From positions 1-12,762 of the forward strand of contig CANCDA010000059.1 in assembly GCA_947374705.1 (NCBI GenBank): a DNA stretch of 12,762 bases. Direction: 5' to 3'. The DNA is from Comamonadaceae bacterium. GTDB lineage: Bacteria; Pseudomonadota; Gammaproteobacteria; Burkholderiales; Burkholderiaceae_C. A program made the translations under genes and the position numbers. Below, in pieces: positions 1-7,148 of the stretch. The notes beneath the pieces were generated by a model that searched no databases, had not been told where the DNA came from, and was given only the letters and a program-made list of their open reading frames with translations. Every line of letters starts with the position of its first letter. The first letter of the stretch is position 1.

Positions 1-992
1 CCGCTGGCAATGGTGTCGCACTTCATGATGCCGCCAAAAATGTTGACCAAAATGCCTTTGACCTTGGGGTTTTTCACCATGATCTTGAAGGCCTCAGTCA
101 CCTTCTCAGCAGTTGCGCCACCGCCCACGTCCAAGAAGTTGGCGGGCTCGCCGCCAAACAGCTTGATGGTGTCCATGGTGGCCATGGCCAAGCCAGCGCC
201 ATTGACCAAGCAACCAATGTTGCCGTCCAGGCTGATGTAGGCCAGATCAAACTTGCTGGCTTCGACTTCAGCCGGGTCTTCTTCGTCCAAGTCGCGGTAA
301 GCCACGATCTCGGGGTGGCGGAACAAGGCGTTGGCGTCGAAGTTGAACTTCGCGTCGATGGCTTTGACACCGCCATTGCCTTCGAGGATCAAGGGGTTGA
401 TCTCGACCAGCGAAGCATCGGTGTCCATGTACACCTTATAGAGCTTTTGCAGAATATCCATGCACTGGGCGGTGGAGCCTTCGGGCACGCCAATGCTGTT
501 GGCCAGCATTTTGGCTTGCGCGTCGGTCATGCCGGTGGCTGGGTCAATGATTTCGGTGATGATTTTCTCGGGTGTGGAGTGCGCCACTTCCTCGATGTCC
601 ATGCCGCCCTCACTTGAGACGATGAAGGCCACGCGCTGGCTGGCGCGATCCGTCACAGCCGAGACGTAATATTCTTTTTTGATATCGGCGCCGTCTTCGA
701 TCAACAGGCGACGCACTTTTTGGCCTTCAGGGCCGGTCTGGTGCGTGATCAGCTGCATGCCGAGGATTTCACCGGCGATTTTGCGCACATCGTCAATGGA
801 GCGGGCCAGCTTGACGCCACCGCCCTTGCCACGCCCACCGGCGTGAATCTGTGCTTTGACGACCCAGACCGGGCCGCCCAATTTTTGAGCCGCTTCCACG
901 GCTTCTTGCACGGTGAAGGCAGGGATGCCACGCGGCACTGGAATGCCGAAATTGCGCAAGATTTCCTTGCCTTGATACTCGTGAATCTTCAT
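1..992 (-). CDS. sucC: Succinyl-CoA synthetase (ADP-forming) beta subunit, 5' part (3' end beyond window)
   Basis: This is the beta subunit of succinate-CoA ligase, the TCA-cycle enzyme that interconverts succinyl-CoA and succinate with substrate-level phosphorylation; it acts in the cytoplasm with the alpha subunit SucD. Translating back from the ATG at 992 gives 330 uninterrupted codons beginning MKIHEYQGKEILRNFGIPVP, which is the canonical SucC N-terminus. The ATP-grasp region shows K46 and the glycine-rich segment GGRGKGGG (about 52-59). Further on are SLVEINPL, with the family's metal-binding Asn, and later NGAGLAMATMD and FLDVGGGA of the C-terminal ligase domain. The family is about 386-390 residues, so roughly the last 55 lie left of position 1, where sucD would be expected. 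A GAGAG stretch about 8 bases upstream is a plausible ribosome binding site. The gene diverges from argC across 135 bases. Confidence 0.97.
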   Translation of the reverse strand, partial: MKIHEYQGKEILRNFGIPVPRGIPAFTVQEAVEAAQKLGGPVWVVKAQIHAGGRGKGGGVKLARSIDDVRKIAGEILGMQLITHQTGPEGQKVRRLLIEDGADIKKEYYVSAVTDRASQRVAFIVSSEGGMDIEEVAHSTPEKIITEIIDPATGMTDAQAKMLANSIGVPEGSTAQCMDILQKLYKVYMDTDASLVEINPLILEGNGGVKAIDAKFNFDANALFRHPEIVAYRDLDEEDPAEVEASKFDLAYISLDGNIGCLVNGAGLAMATMDTIKLFGGEPANFLDVGGGATAEKVTEAFKIMVKNPKVKGILVNIFGGIMKCDTIAS

Positions 993-1041
993 GGGGGCGC
1001 TCTCAAGAGTGGGTAAATTGAATCTACGGATGCAGACCGCC

Positions 1042-1050
1042 AATGTAGCA
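1042..1050 (-). promoter_or_regulatory. Possible extended -10 promoter element for sucC
   Basis: Read on the minus strand this is TGCTACATT, that is TGN followed by TACATT (4 of 6 to TATAAT), in the only gap from which sucC can be transcribed, because argC upstream points the other way. I see no good -35 at 16-18 bases, so an extended -10 promoter is the best guess. The implied leader is about 45 bases. Weak evidence. Confidence 0.28.
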
Positions 1051-1091
1051 TGTTGCAGCGCACCATTTTCGAACGCAATTCTTGGTTGAAA

Positions 1092-1121
1092 CTGACAGCG
1101 CTGTACTCAACTTATTAAAAT
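1092..1121 (+). promoter_or_regulatory. Predicted sigma70 promoter of argC, giving a leaderless mRNA
   Basis: CTGACA (1092-1097, 5 of 6 to TTGACA) and TAAAAT (1116-1121, 5 of 6 to TATAAT) are separated by 18 bases. Transcription starting 7 bases after the -10 would begin at the A of the argC ATG at 1128. No Shine-Dalgarno-like sequence precedes that ATG, which agrees with a leaderless transcript. Start sites were inferred by eye from the consensus, not measured. Confidence 0.5.
1095..1104. promoter_or_regulatory. Perfect 10-bp palindrome ACAGCGCTGT overlapping the argC -35
   Basis: ACAGCGCTGT is its own reverse complement and overlaps the end of the predicted argC -35 box and the start of the spacer. 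A protein bound here would block polymerase, so it could be an operator for argC (and perhaps for divergent sucC). It does not fit CTGT-N8-ACAG, so I do not call it a LexA site. Ten-base palindromes also arise by chance, hence low confidence in function. Confidence 0.25.
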
Positions 1122-1127
1122 CGCAAC

Positions 1128-2063
1128 ATGCACAAAATTTTCATTGACGGCGAAGCCGGCACCACAGGCCTGCAAATCCGCGAACGCCTGCAAGCCATGC
1201 CCGCCATTGAGCTGCTCAGCATCGCGCCCGAACAGCGCAAAGACGCCAACGCCAAGCGCGCCTTGATGGCTCAGGCCGATCTGGTGGTGCTGTGCCTGCA
1301 CGACGATGCGGCCATCGAATCCGTCGCCATGATCGACGCGCTGACCGCCGCCAACCAAGGCGTCGGCCCAAAAATCATCGACGCCTCCACCGCGCACCGC
1401 ACCGCGCCAGGCTGGGTGTTTGGCTTTCCTGAACTGGTGGTGGGGCAAAAAAAAGCCGTGGCCCAGTCACGGCGCGTGGCCAATCCGGGCTGCTACGCCA
1501 CCGGCGCGATTGCGCTGATTCGGCCTTTGGTGGACGCGGGTTTGCTCCCACGTGACTTTCCTTTGGCACTGCCCTCGGTCAGTGGCTATTCGGGCGGGGG
1601 CCGCAGCATGATCGAGGCTTATGAAGCAGGCCAAGCCCCAGCCTTTGAGCTCTACGCTCTGAGTCTGAAGCACAAGCACCTGCCCGAGATCATGGCCTAC
1701 ACCGGCCTGACGCGCCGCCCGGTGTTCACCCCCTCGGTCGGCAACTTCAAACAAGGCATGCTGGTGCAGCTGCCTCTGCACCTGGACTTGTTGCCGGGTC
1801 AACCCACGGCACAAGACCTGCACGCCGCACTGGCCCGGCACTATGCAGGCAGTGAGTGGGTGAGCGTCGAGCCCGCCACGGCAGACGGCAAACTCGACGC
1901 GGTGGCGCTGGCCGACACCAACCGCATGGAGTTGCGCGTGTTTGCCAACGACGCAGCGGCCGATGGCTTTGCCCATGCCGTGCTGGTGGCGCGGCTGGAC
2001 AACCTTGGTAAAGGGGCCAGTGGCGCGGCGGTGCAGAATTTGAAGTTGATGTTGGGGTTTTAA
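1128..2063 (+). CDS. argC: N-acetyl-gamma-glutamyl-phosphate reductase, short (type 2-like) form
   Basis: ArgC reduces N-acetyl-glutamyl-5-phosphate to N-acetylglutamate semialdehyde with NADPH, the third step of arginine synthesis, in the cytoplasm. The 311-residue product has an N-terminal nucleotide-binding glycine motif (G8-x2-G11-x2-G14 in DGEAGTTGLQ). Its catalytic cysteine is C122 in ANPGCYATGA, and a KHKHLPEI segment (about 181-188) is likely to hold the catalytic histidine. About 310 residues matches the shorter type 2 AGPR class rather than the roughly 345-residue class that many betaproteobacteria use, so a second argC may exist elsewhere in the genome. The ATG lacks a Shine-Dalgarno and sits exactly where the predicted promoter would start transcription. 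The stop codon overlaps that of convergent recX by four bases. An A8 run at 1447-1454 (GQKK) is unusual for such GC-rich coding DNA. Confidence 0.93.
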   Translation: MHKIFIDGEAGTTGLQIRERLQAMPAIELLSIAPEQRKDANAKRALMAQADLVVLCLHDDAAIESVAMIDALTAANQGVGPKIIDASTAHRTAPGWVFGFPELVVGQKKAVAQSRRVANPGCYATGAIALIRPLVDAGLLPRDFPLALPSVSGYSGGGRSMIEAYEAGQAPAFELYALSLKHKHLPEIMAYTGLTRRPVFTPSVGNFKQGMLVQLPLHLDLLPGQPTAQDLHAALARHYAGSEWVSVEPATADGKLDAVALADTNRMELRVFANDAAADGFAHAVLVARLDNLGKGASGAAVQNLKLMLGF

Positions 2064-2521
2064 TCCTCAAACGCCTCGTCTGGCGCGCCAACCACCACCC
2101 GCCGAATCACATCACCGCTAAACCCCCGACTGGCCAAGAAACGCATCTGGCTGGCCCGTGCTTTGGGGTCTGCGGCAGGTTCACCAAACTTCTTGCGCCA
2201 GACCTCGCGCGCCCGCGCCAACTCGGTAGCGCGCAAGTCGCTCACCGCTTCGGCCACGGCTTGCGGATCTAACCCCTTGCCTTGCAACTCCTGCTGAATG
2301 CGCACCGCACCCAGCTTGGCCGCGCGGCGGTGGACGACCGACGCAAGCACCCGCTGTTCATCGATAAAGTGCTTGGCCGTTAGTTCGTCTAACGCCTTCG
2401 CAAGCGAGCCCGGCACCTCTTCAAAACGGGCCAGCTTGCGCTCCAGCTCCAGGCGCGAGTACTCGCGCCCGCTGAGCAGGCGCAGGGCGCGGCCTTTGAG
2501 GGAAATAGGGGCGGTGCTCAC
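2060..2521 (-). CDS. recX: RecX, regulatory protein of RecA
   Basis: RecX binds RecA filaments and limits their growth and recombinase/coprotease activity. The 153-residue product is the normal RecX length and reads as helical three-helix repeats. Typical segments are REYSRLELERKL (about 19-30), a helix pair around LDELTAKHFIDEQRVL, GAVRIQQELQGKGL (about 71-84) and the C-terminal MRFLASRGFSGDVIRRVV. The start is a GTG at 2521 with no good Shine-Dalgarno; the recA stop lies 18 bases upstream, so translation is probably coupled to recA. This rare start and weak initiation fit the need for far less RecX than RecA. No terminator is visible between recA and recX, so they are likely one SOS-controlled transcript. 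The TAA stop overlaps the argC stop within the shared bases TTAA. Confidence 0.93.
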   Translation of the reverse strand: MSTAPISLKGRALRLLSGREYSRLELERKLARFEEVPGSLAKALDELTAKHFIDEQRVLASVVHRRAAKLGAVRIQQELQGKGLDPQAVAEAVSDLRATELARAREVWRKKFGEPAADPKARASQMRFLASRGFSGDVIRRVVVGAPDEAFED

Positions 2522-2539
2522 GTTGAGACGGTTTTAAAT

Positions 2540-3631
<1,092 letters not shown>

Positions 3632-3693
3632 GAAGGGCTCCTTGATTTAACGTTGAGGGGAATTTCGATTCATCCGCTGCTTTTAACAACAGG

Positions 3694-3709
3694 CTGGATG
3701 CTTGAACAG
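3694..3709 (-). promoter_or_regulatory. Near-consensus LexA (SOS) box upstream of recA
   Basis: On the minus strand this reads CTGTTCAAGCATCCAG, matching CTGT-N8-ACAG at 7 of 8 conserved positions. It lies 63-78 bases before the recA ATG, in the 144-base divergent recA/marR gap, where a recA operator is expected. I could not assign a convincing -35/-10 pair for recA; a weak TTGTTA-N17-GAAATT would put the box just upstream of the -35. Confidence 0.55.
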
Positions 3710-3711
3710 TA

Positions 3712-3733
3712 GTTTAAATCAGCTCGATTAAAC
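3712..3733. promoter_or_regulatory. 22-bp palindrome GTTTAA-N10-TTAAAC, candidate MarR-family operator
   Basis: The element has perfect 6-base outer arms and a palindromic AGCT centre, so 8 of 11 base pairs are symmetric. It is AT-rich and lies 43 bases before the marR ATG, in the size range bound by MarR dimers, which commonly repress their own and divergent genes. Related GATTTAAC-like motifs occur at 3644-3651 and 3760-3767, and this palindrome is itself formed from two facing copies. Assignment to the adjacent regulator is inference from position and symmetry. Confidence 0.4.
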
Positions 3734-3775
3734 GAGTAAAGCTTATTTTTAGTCAGTTTGATTTACCATTTGCCG

Positions 3776-4258
3776 ATGGCCCACATCCTCACATCAAACC
3801 CTCCGCTCGGCTGGCGTCAAACGCACTTGGGGCGACTGCTCGGCCACGCCATGCGCCGTTTTGATGCGCGTGTTTTGCAGCTGATGGCCAGCAACCCCGA
3901 CGTGCCACTGGCCCTGTCTAACCTGGCGGCGCGCGGGCAGGTGAGTGCAGCCCACATCCACATCACGCGCCACTTGGCGCTCGAGGGCTCGCGCCTGACC
4001 GAGCTGGCCGCACAAGCCGGCATGAGCAAGCAGGCCATGGGCAAGCTGGTGGACCAGTGCGACGCCTGGGGCTTGGTGACACGCACACCTGATGCGCGCG
4101 ACGCCCGAGCGCGGCTGGTTCGCTTCACCCCCAATGGGCTGGCTTGGCTCCAGGCTTTTCAGCAGGCGGTAGGGCAAGCCGAAGACGAGTTGCGACAGGC
4201 CGTGGGGGCCGAGATTGCCACCGTCATCGCCATTGGACTGGAGGCTTACGCCGCCTGA
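3776..4258 (+). CDS. MarR-family winged-helix transcriptional regulator
   Basis: MarR proteins are dimeric winged-helix DNA binders, usually repressors released by small phenolic or oxidising ligands. The 160-residue product, typical of the family, has helix-rich termini for dimerisation. The recognition region is LTELAAQAGMSKQAMGKLVD (about 74-93), followed by GLVTRTPDARDARARLVRFT (about 99-118). That last segment is the wing with the family's Asp-x-Arg-x-(K/R) signature (DARDARAR). I chose ATG at 3776 (MAHILTSN); an in-frame TTG at 3758 would add six residues. Neither start has a clear Shine-Dalgarno. It diverges from recA, with a palindrome in between that may be its operator, and is followed 97 bases later by the response regulator gene. 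Its regulon and ligand cannot be told from sequence. Confidence 0.85.
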   Translation: MAHILTSNPPLGWRQTHLGRLLGHAMRRFDARVLQLMASNPDVPLALSNLAARGQVSAAHIHITRHLALEGSRLTELAAQAGMSKQAMGKLVDQCDAWGLVTRTPDARDARARLVRFTPNGLAWLQAFQQAVGQAEDELRQAVGAEIATVIAIGLEAYAA

Positions 4259-4316
4259 AACAGGTCACACGACAAGGCCGTTAGCCGCATGCAAGCCTCG
4301 CTTCAGGTCGGGAGCC

Positions 4317-4322
4317 TAAAAT
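4317..4322 (+). promoter_or_regulatory. Possible -10 box for the two-component operon
   Basis: TAAAAT matches TATAAT at 5 of 6 positions and lies 33 bases before the response regulator ATG. No convincing -35 is present at 16-18 bases, so it may be a weak or activator-dependent promoter. No clear terminator is visible between the MarR gene and this site, so read-through from the MarR gene is possible. Confidence 0.3.
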
Positions 4323-4355
4323 TACCTCAGCGCCGCCCACCCCCAGGAGACCCCC

Positions 4356-5030
4356 ATGCGAATTCTCATTGCCGAAGATGACCAGGTACTGGCCGACGGT
4401 TTGCTGCGCACCCTGCGCAACTCCGGTGCGGCGGTGGACCATGTGGCCAGCGGCACGCAAGCCGACGCCGCGCTCATGACCAACACCGAGTTTGACCTGC
4501 TGATTCTGGATCTGGGCCTGCCTGCCATGCACGGCCTGGAGGTCTTGAAGCGCTTGCGCTCACGTGGCTCCGCGTTGCCGGTGCTGATCCTCACCGCCGC
4601 CGACAGTGTGGAAGAACGCGTCAAAGGTCTCGACTATGGCGCCGACGACTACATGGCCAAACCCTTTAGCCTGCAAGAGCTCGAAGCCCGCGTGCGCGCG
4701 CTGGTACGCCGGGGCGCGGGCGGTACCAGCAGCCAGATCAAGCACGGCCCCTTGACCTACGACCAAACCGGGCGCGTGGCCACCATCGACGGCAAGATGG
4801 TCGAGTTGTCGGCGCGTGAGCTGGGCTTGCTCGAAGTGCTGCTGCAGCGCACGGGTCGTCTGGTGAGCAAAGACCAATTGGTGGAGCGCTTGTGCGAGTG
4901 GGGCGAAGAGGTGAGCAACAACGCGATTGAGGTGTACATCCACCGCCTGCGTAAAAAGATCGAAAAAGGCCCGATCCGCATCGCCACGGTGCGCGGGTTG
5001 GGCTATTGCTTAGAAAAAATCAACGGGTGA
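4356..5030 (+). CDS. OmpR/PhoB-class response regulator (TctD/QseB type)
   Basis: This is a phosphorylation-controlled transcription factor and the partner of the kinase encoded next. The 224-residue product has an N-terminal receiver domain with the acidic pocket E7-D8-D9, phospho-acceptor D52 (in LLILDLGLP), the switch Thr at about 80 (LILTAAD) and K102 in AKPF. A C-terminal winged helix covers roughly 125-222. It includes ELSARELGLLEVLLQRTGRL and ends with the trans_reg_C pattern EVYIHRLRKKIE and TVRGLGYCL. All key residues are intact. A good AGGAG (4345-4349) precedes the ATG at 4356. The stop is seven bases before the kinase start, so the two are co-translated. The pair resembles TctD/TctE, but no tricarboxylate transporter genes are in the window, so the target is unknown. 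Confidence 0.95.
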   Translation: MRILIAEDDQVLADGLLRTLRNSGAAVDHVASGTQADAALMTNTEFDLLILDLGLPAMHGLEVLKRLRSRGSALPVLILTAADSVEERVKGLDYGADDYMAKPFSLQELEARVRALVRRGAGGTSSQIKHGPLTYDQTGRVATIDGKMVELSARELGLLEVLLQRTGRLVSKDQLVERLCEWGEEVSNNAIEVYIHRLRKKIEKGPIRIATVRGLGYCLEKING

Positions 5031-5037
5031 CAAGCCA

Positions 5038-6462
5038 GTGAAACTTTTCCAGCGCGAGCAGCGCTCGCTGTTCGGTGAAATCCTGGACTGGATGCTCACG
5101 CCGCTGCTGCTGCTGTGGCCCGTCAGCCTGGTGCTGACCTGGCTGGTGGCGCAGGGTATTGCGGGCAAGCCTTTCGACCGGGCACTGGAGTACAACGTGA
5201 GCGCATTGGCGCAACTGGTCACGGTCAAAGACCAGCGCGTGAGCTTCAACCTGCCTTTGCCTGCACGCGAATTGCTGCGCGCCGACGATGCCGACACGGT
5301 GTACTACCAAGTCGTCGGCCCGCGCGGGGCCTACCTGAGCGGCGAGCGCGACTTCCCCTTGCCGACGGACGTTGACACGATCCCGCCCGGCCAAGTTCAC
5401 CTGCGGGATGACGAATTTCATGGCACCGCAATTCGCGTCGCCTACATGTGGGTTCCCCTGGCCTTGCCTGACAACAAAATGGCGCTCGTGCAAGTGGCCG
5501 AGACGCTGGACAAACGCTCCGTGTTGGCCGCAGAGATCATCAAAGGCGTGATGCTGCCGCAGTTCGTCACCCTGCCGATGGCGGTGCTGCTGGTGTGGCT
5601 GGCTCTTGTGCAGGCCATCAAGCCCCTGAGTCGGCTGGAGTCGCGCATCCGGGCGCGCAAGCCCGATGACCTGAGCCCACTGGACACGCAGGCCGTGCCG
5701 ATTGAGGTCGCGCCGCTGGTGGCCTCGGTCAATGACTTGCTGCTGCGCTTGCAAGACTCGATGGCCACGCAAAAAAGGTTTCTGGCCGACGCCGCACACC
5801 AACTCAAAACGCCCTTGGCGGGCTTGCGCATGCAGGCCGATTTGGCCCAGCGCGAAGGCACCAGCACGGAAGAGCTGAAGCAGTCGCTGCGCCAGATTGG
5901 CCGCTCCAGCGTGCGCGCCACCCACACCGTTAACCAACTGCTGGCCCTGGCCCGTGCCGAGGGCAGCGGTGCGACCTTGAGCCGCCAGCCCTGCGACCTG
6001 GCCCGCCTGACCATGGACGTGGTGCGCGACTGCGTGCCGCGCGCCATGGACAAGCACATTGACCTCGGTTATGAGGGTGCCCAGCCTGGCAGCCCTGGCG
6101 TCGTTCTCCAAGGTAACCCGACCCTGCTCAAGGAAATGGTGCGCAACCTGTTGGACAATGCCATCAACTACACGCCCTCCAGTGCGGCGCAGCCTGCCAT
6201 CATCACGGCCCGCGTCCTTACCGACCCCTTTGGTCAGGTCACCCTGCTTCAGGTCGAGGACTCGGGGCCGGGCATCCCCAGCGCCGAGCGGGAGCGGGTG
6301 TTCGAGCCGTTTTACCGCGCCCTCGGGGTCGAGGCCGACGGCTCGGGGCTGGGCCTGTCCATCGTGCAGGAAATTGCGCGCCAGCATGGTGCTACGGTCA
6401 GCGTGGATGACACCCATCCCGGACACACGCCGCCCGGTGCGCGCTTTACATTGCGTTTTTAA
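5038..6462 (+). CDS. Membrane sensor histidine kinase (TctE/QseC type)
   Basis: This is an inner-membrane kinase that autophosphorylates on His and passes the phosphate to the regulator encoded just upstream. It has 474 residues. The first transmembrane segment is at about 19-37, a periplasmic region resembling the 2CSK_N sensor domain at about 40-170, and the second transmembrane segment at about 173-195. A linker leads to the H-box FLADAAHQLKTPLAGL with H254. The ATPase domain has the N-box RNLLDNAINYT (N370/N374), G1 DSGPGIP (from D408), the F-box FEPFYR (422-427) and G2 GSGLGL (435-440). The start is GTG at 5038; the GGGTGA overlapping the upstream stop can serve as ribosome binding site. 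Its TAA overlaps the stop of the convergent SPOR-domain gene by four bases. The ligand is not deducible from the sequence. Confidence 0.95.
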   Translation: MKLFQREQRSLFGEILDWMLTPLLLLWPVSLVLTWLVAQGIAGKPFDRALEYNVSALAQLVTVKDQRVSFNLPLPARELLRADDADTVYYQVVGPRGAYLSGERDFPLPTDVDTIPPGQVHLRDDEFHGTAIRVAYMWVPLALPDNKMALVQVAETLDKRSVLAAEIIKGVMLPQFVTLPMAVLLVWLALVQAIKPLSRLESRIRARKPDDLSPLDTQAVPIEVAPLVASVNDLLLRLQDSMATQKRFLADAAHQLKTPLAGLRMQADLAQREGTSTEELKQSLRQIGRSSVRATHTVNQLLALARAEGSGATLSRQPCDLARLTMDVVRDCVPRAMDKHIDLGYEGAQPGSPGVVLQGNPTLLKEMVRNLLDNAINYTPSSAAQPAIITARVLTDPFGQVTLLQVEDSGPGIPSAERERVFEPFYRALGVEADGSGLGLSIVQEIARQHGATVSVDDTHPGHTPPGARFTLRF

Positions 6463-7118
6463 GAACAGCTTTGCAAGGGCTTGCTGATGGGCACAGGGTT
6501 GAGTGTGCTCAAGCGGGCGCGCAAGGCCTCATCGACAGCGGGCAGCTTGAGCAAAGCGCCAGTTGACTCGGTGCGCTCTTGCACCACCCGTGCGGTATGA
6601 ACACCGCGCTGGTTGAGGGTGGCCAGGGCCGCGTCAGCCGCCGCCTTGCTGCCATAGCCGCCCAGAGACAAGCCGGGCTCCAGTTTCGGATTGCCCAAGG
6701 GCTCGGGGTTGATTTTCAAGACGGCTAACTCTTTGCGTTTTTTCGCCAACGCCTCGGCATTGGGATAGGGGCCCATGAAGACAATCCAGCGCGCAGGCTC
6801 GGTCAGCGGGCTCAAACTCCAGGCCTCGGACGGCAGCACATCACGCAAGGCCTGGCGCAGCGCCTCGGCCTGACGCTCATCGAACAGACCGGCTTGCAAG
6901 CACTCGGTGGGCTTGGCGGGGGGCTGTGCTTGCATCACCGCTTCTTGTGCATCTTGGGCCGACACAATGCGAAGGGCTTCCGGCCGAATTTGACGCTCCA
7001 GGCGCTGAGGCTCACCCGTGGGTGTGGGCCCAAAACCATAACCACGTAAGTACTCATGGGACCAGGCGAAGTACAGGCCATTGAGCAAGATGAGCAAAAG
7101 AACAAAAAAACGCAACAT
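6459..7118 (-). CDS. SPOR-domain membrane-anchored protein
   Basis: SPOR domains bind denuded septal peptidoglycan, so the protein is probably linked to cell-wall or division-site functions, though its exact role is not known to me. The 219-residue product starts with one hydrophobic helix (about 2-20, LRFFVLLLILLNGLYFAWS) that should anchor it in the inner membrane. A variable Pro/Gln-rich stretch follows, with C73 in TECLQAG. A SPOR-like region then runs at about 108-182, with WIVFMGPYPNAEAL and GYGSKAAADAALATLNQRG as the typical paired strand/helix repeats. ATG is at 7118; the Shine-Dalgarno is poor. It lies 30 bases downstream of birA on the same strand and is probably the last gene of the SET-birA-SPOR unit. 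Its stop overlaps that of the convergent kinase. Confidence 0.8.
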   Translation of the reverse strand: MLRFFVLLLILLNGLYFAWSHEYLRGYGFGPTPTGEPQRLERQIRPEALRIVSAQDAQEAVMQAQPPAKPTECLQAGLFDERQAEALRQALRDVLPSEAWSLSPLTEPARWIVFMGPYPNAEALAKKRKELAVLKINPEPLGNPKLEPGLSLGGYGSKAAADAALATLNQRGVHTARVVQERTESTGALLKLPAVDEALRARLSTLNPVPISKPLQSCS

Positions 7119-7148
7119 GACAGGCCAAAACCGTGAAAGAGAACCGCG

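Noticed and set aside
1095..1125. LexA box near argC, suggested by the CTGT in ACAGCGCTGT
   Set aside because: There is no ACAG eight bases downstream of that CTGT, so the spacing does not fit the consensus.
3758..3775. TTG start for the MarR-family gene
   Set aside because: It adds only six residues, has no Shine-Dalgarno, and an ATG is available at 3776.
4283..4318. Terminator between the MarR gene and the response regulator
   Set aside because: GC-rich segments around AGCC and GGAGCC pair only imperfectly and no T-run follows, so I do not call one.
5020..6426. 468-codon open frame on the minus strand opposite the histidine kinase
   Set aside because: It is fully antisense to a gene with all kinase motifs intact, has a His/Gln/Arg/Gly-heavy composition typical of antisense GC-rich DNA, and shows no recognisable domain.
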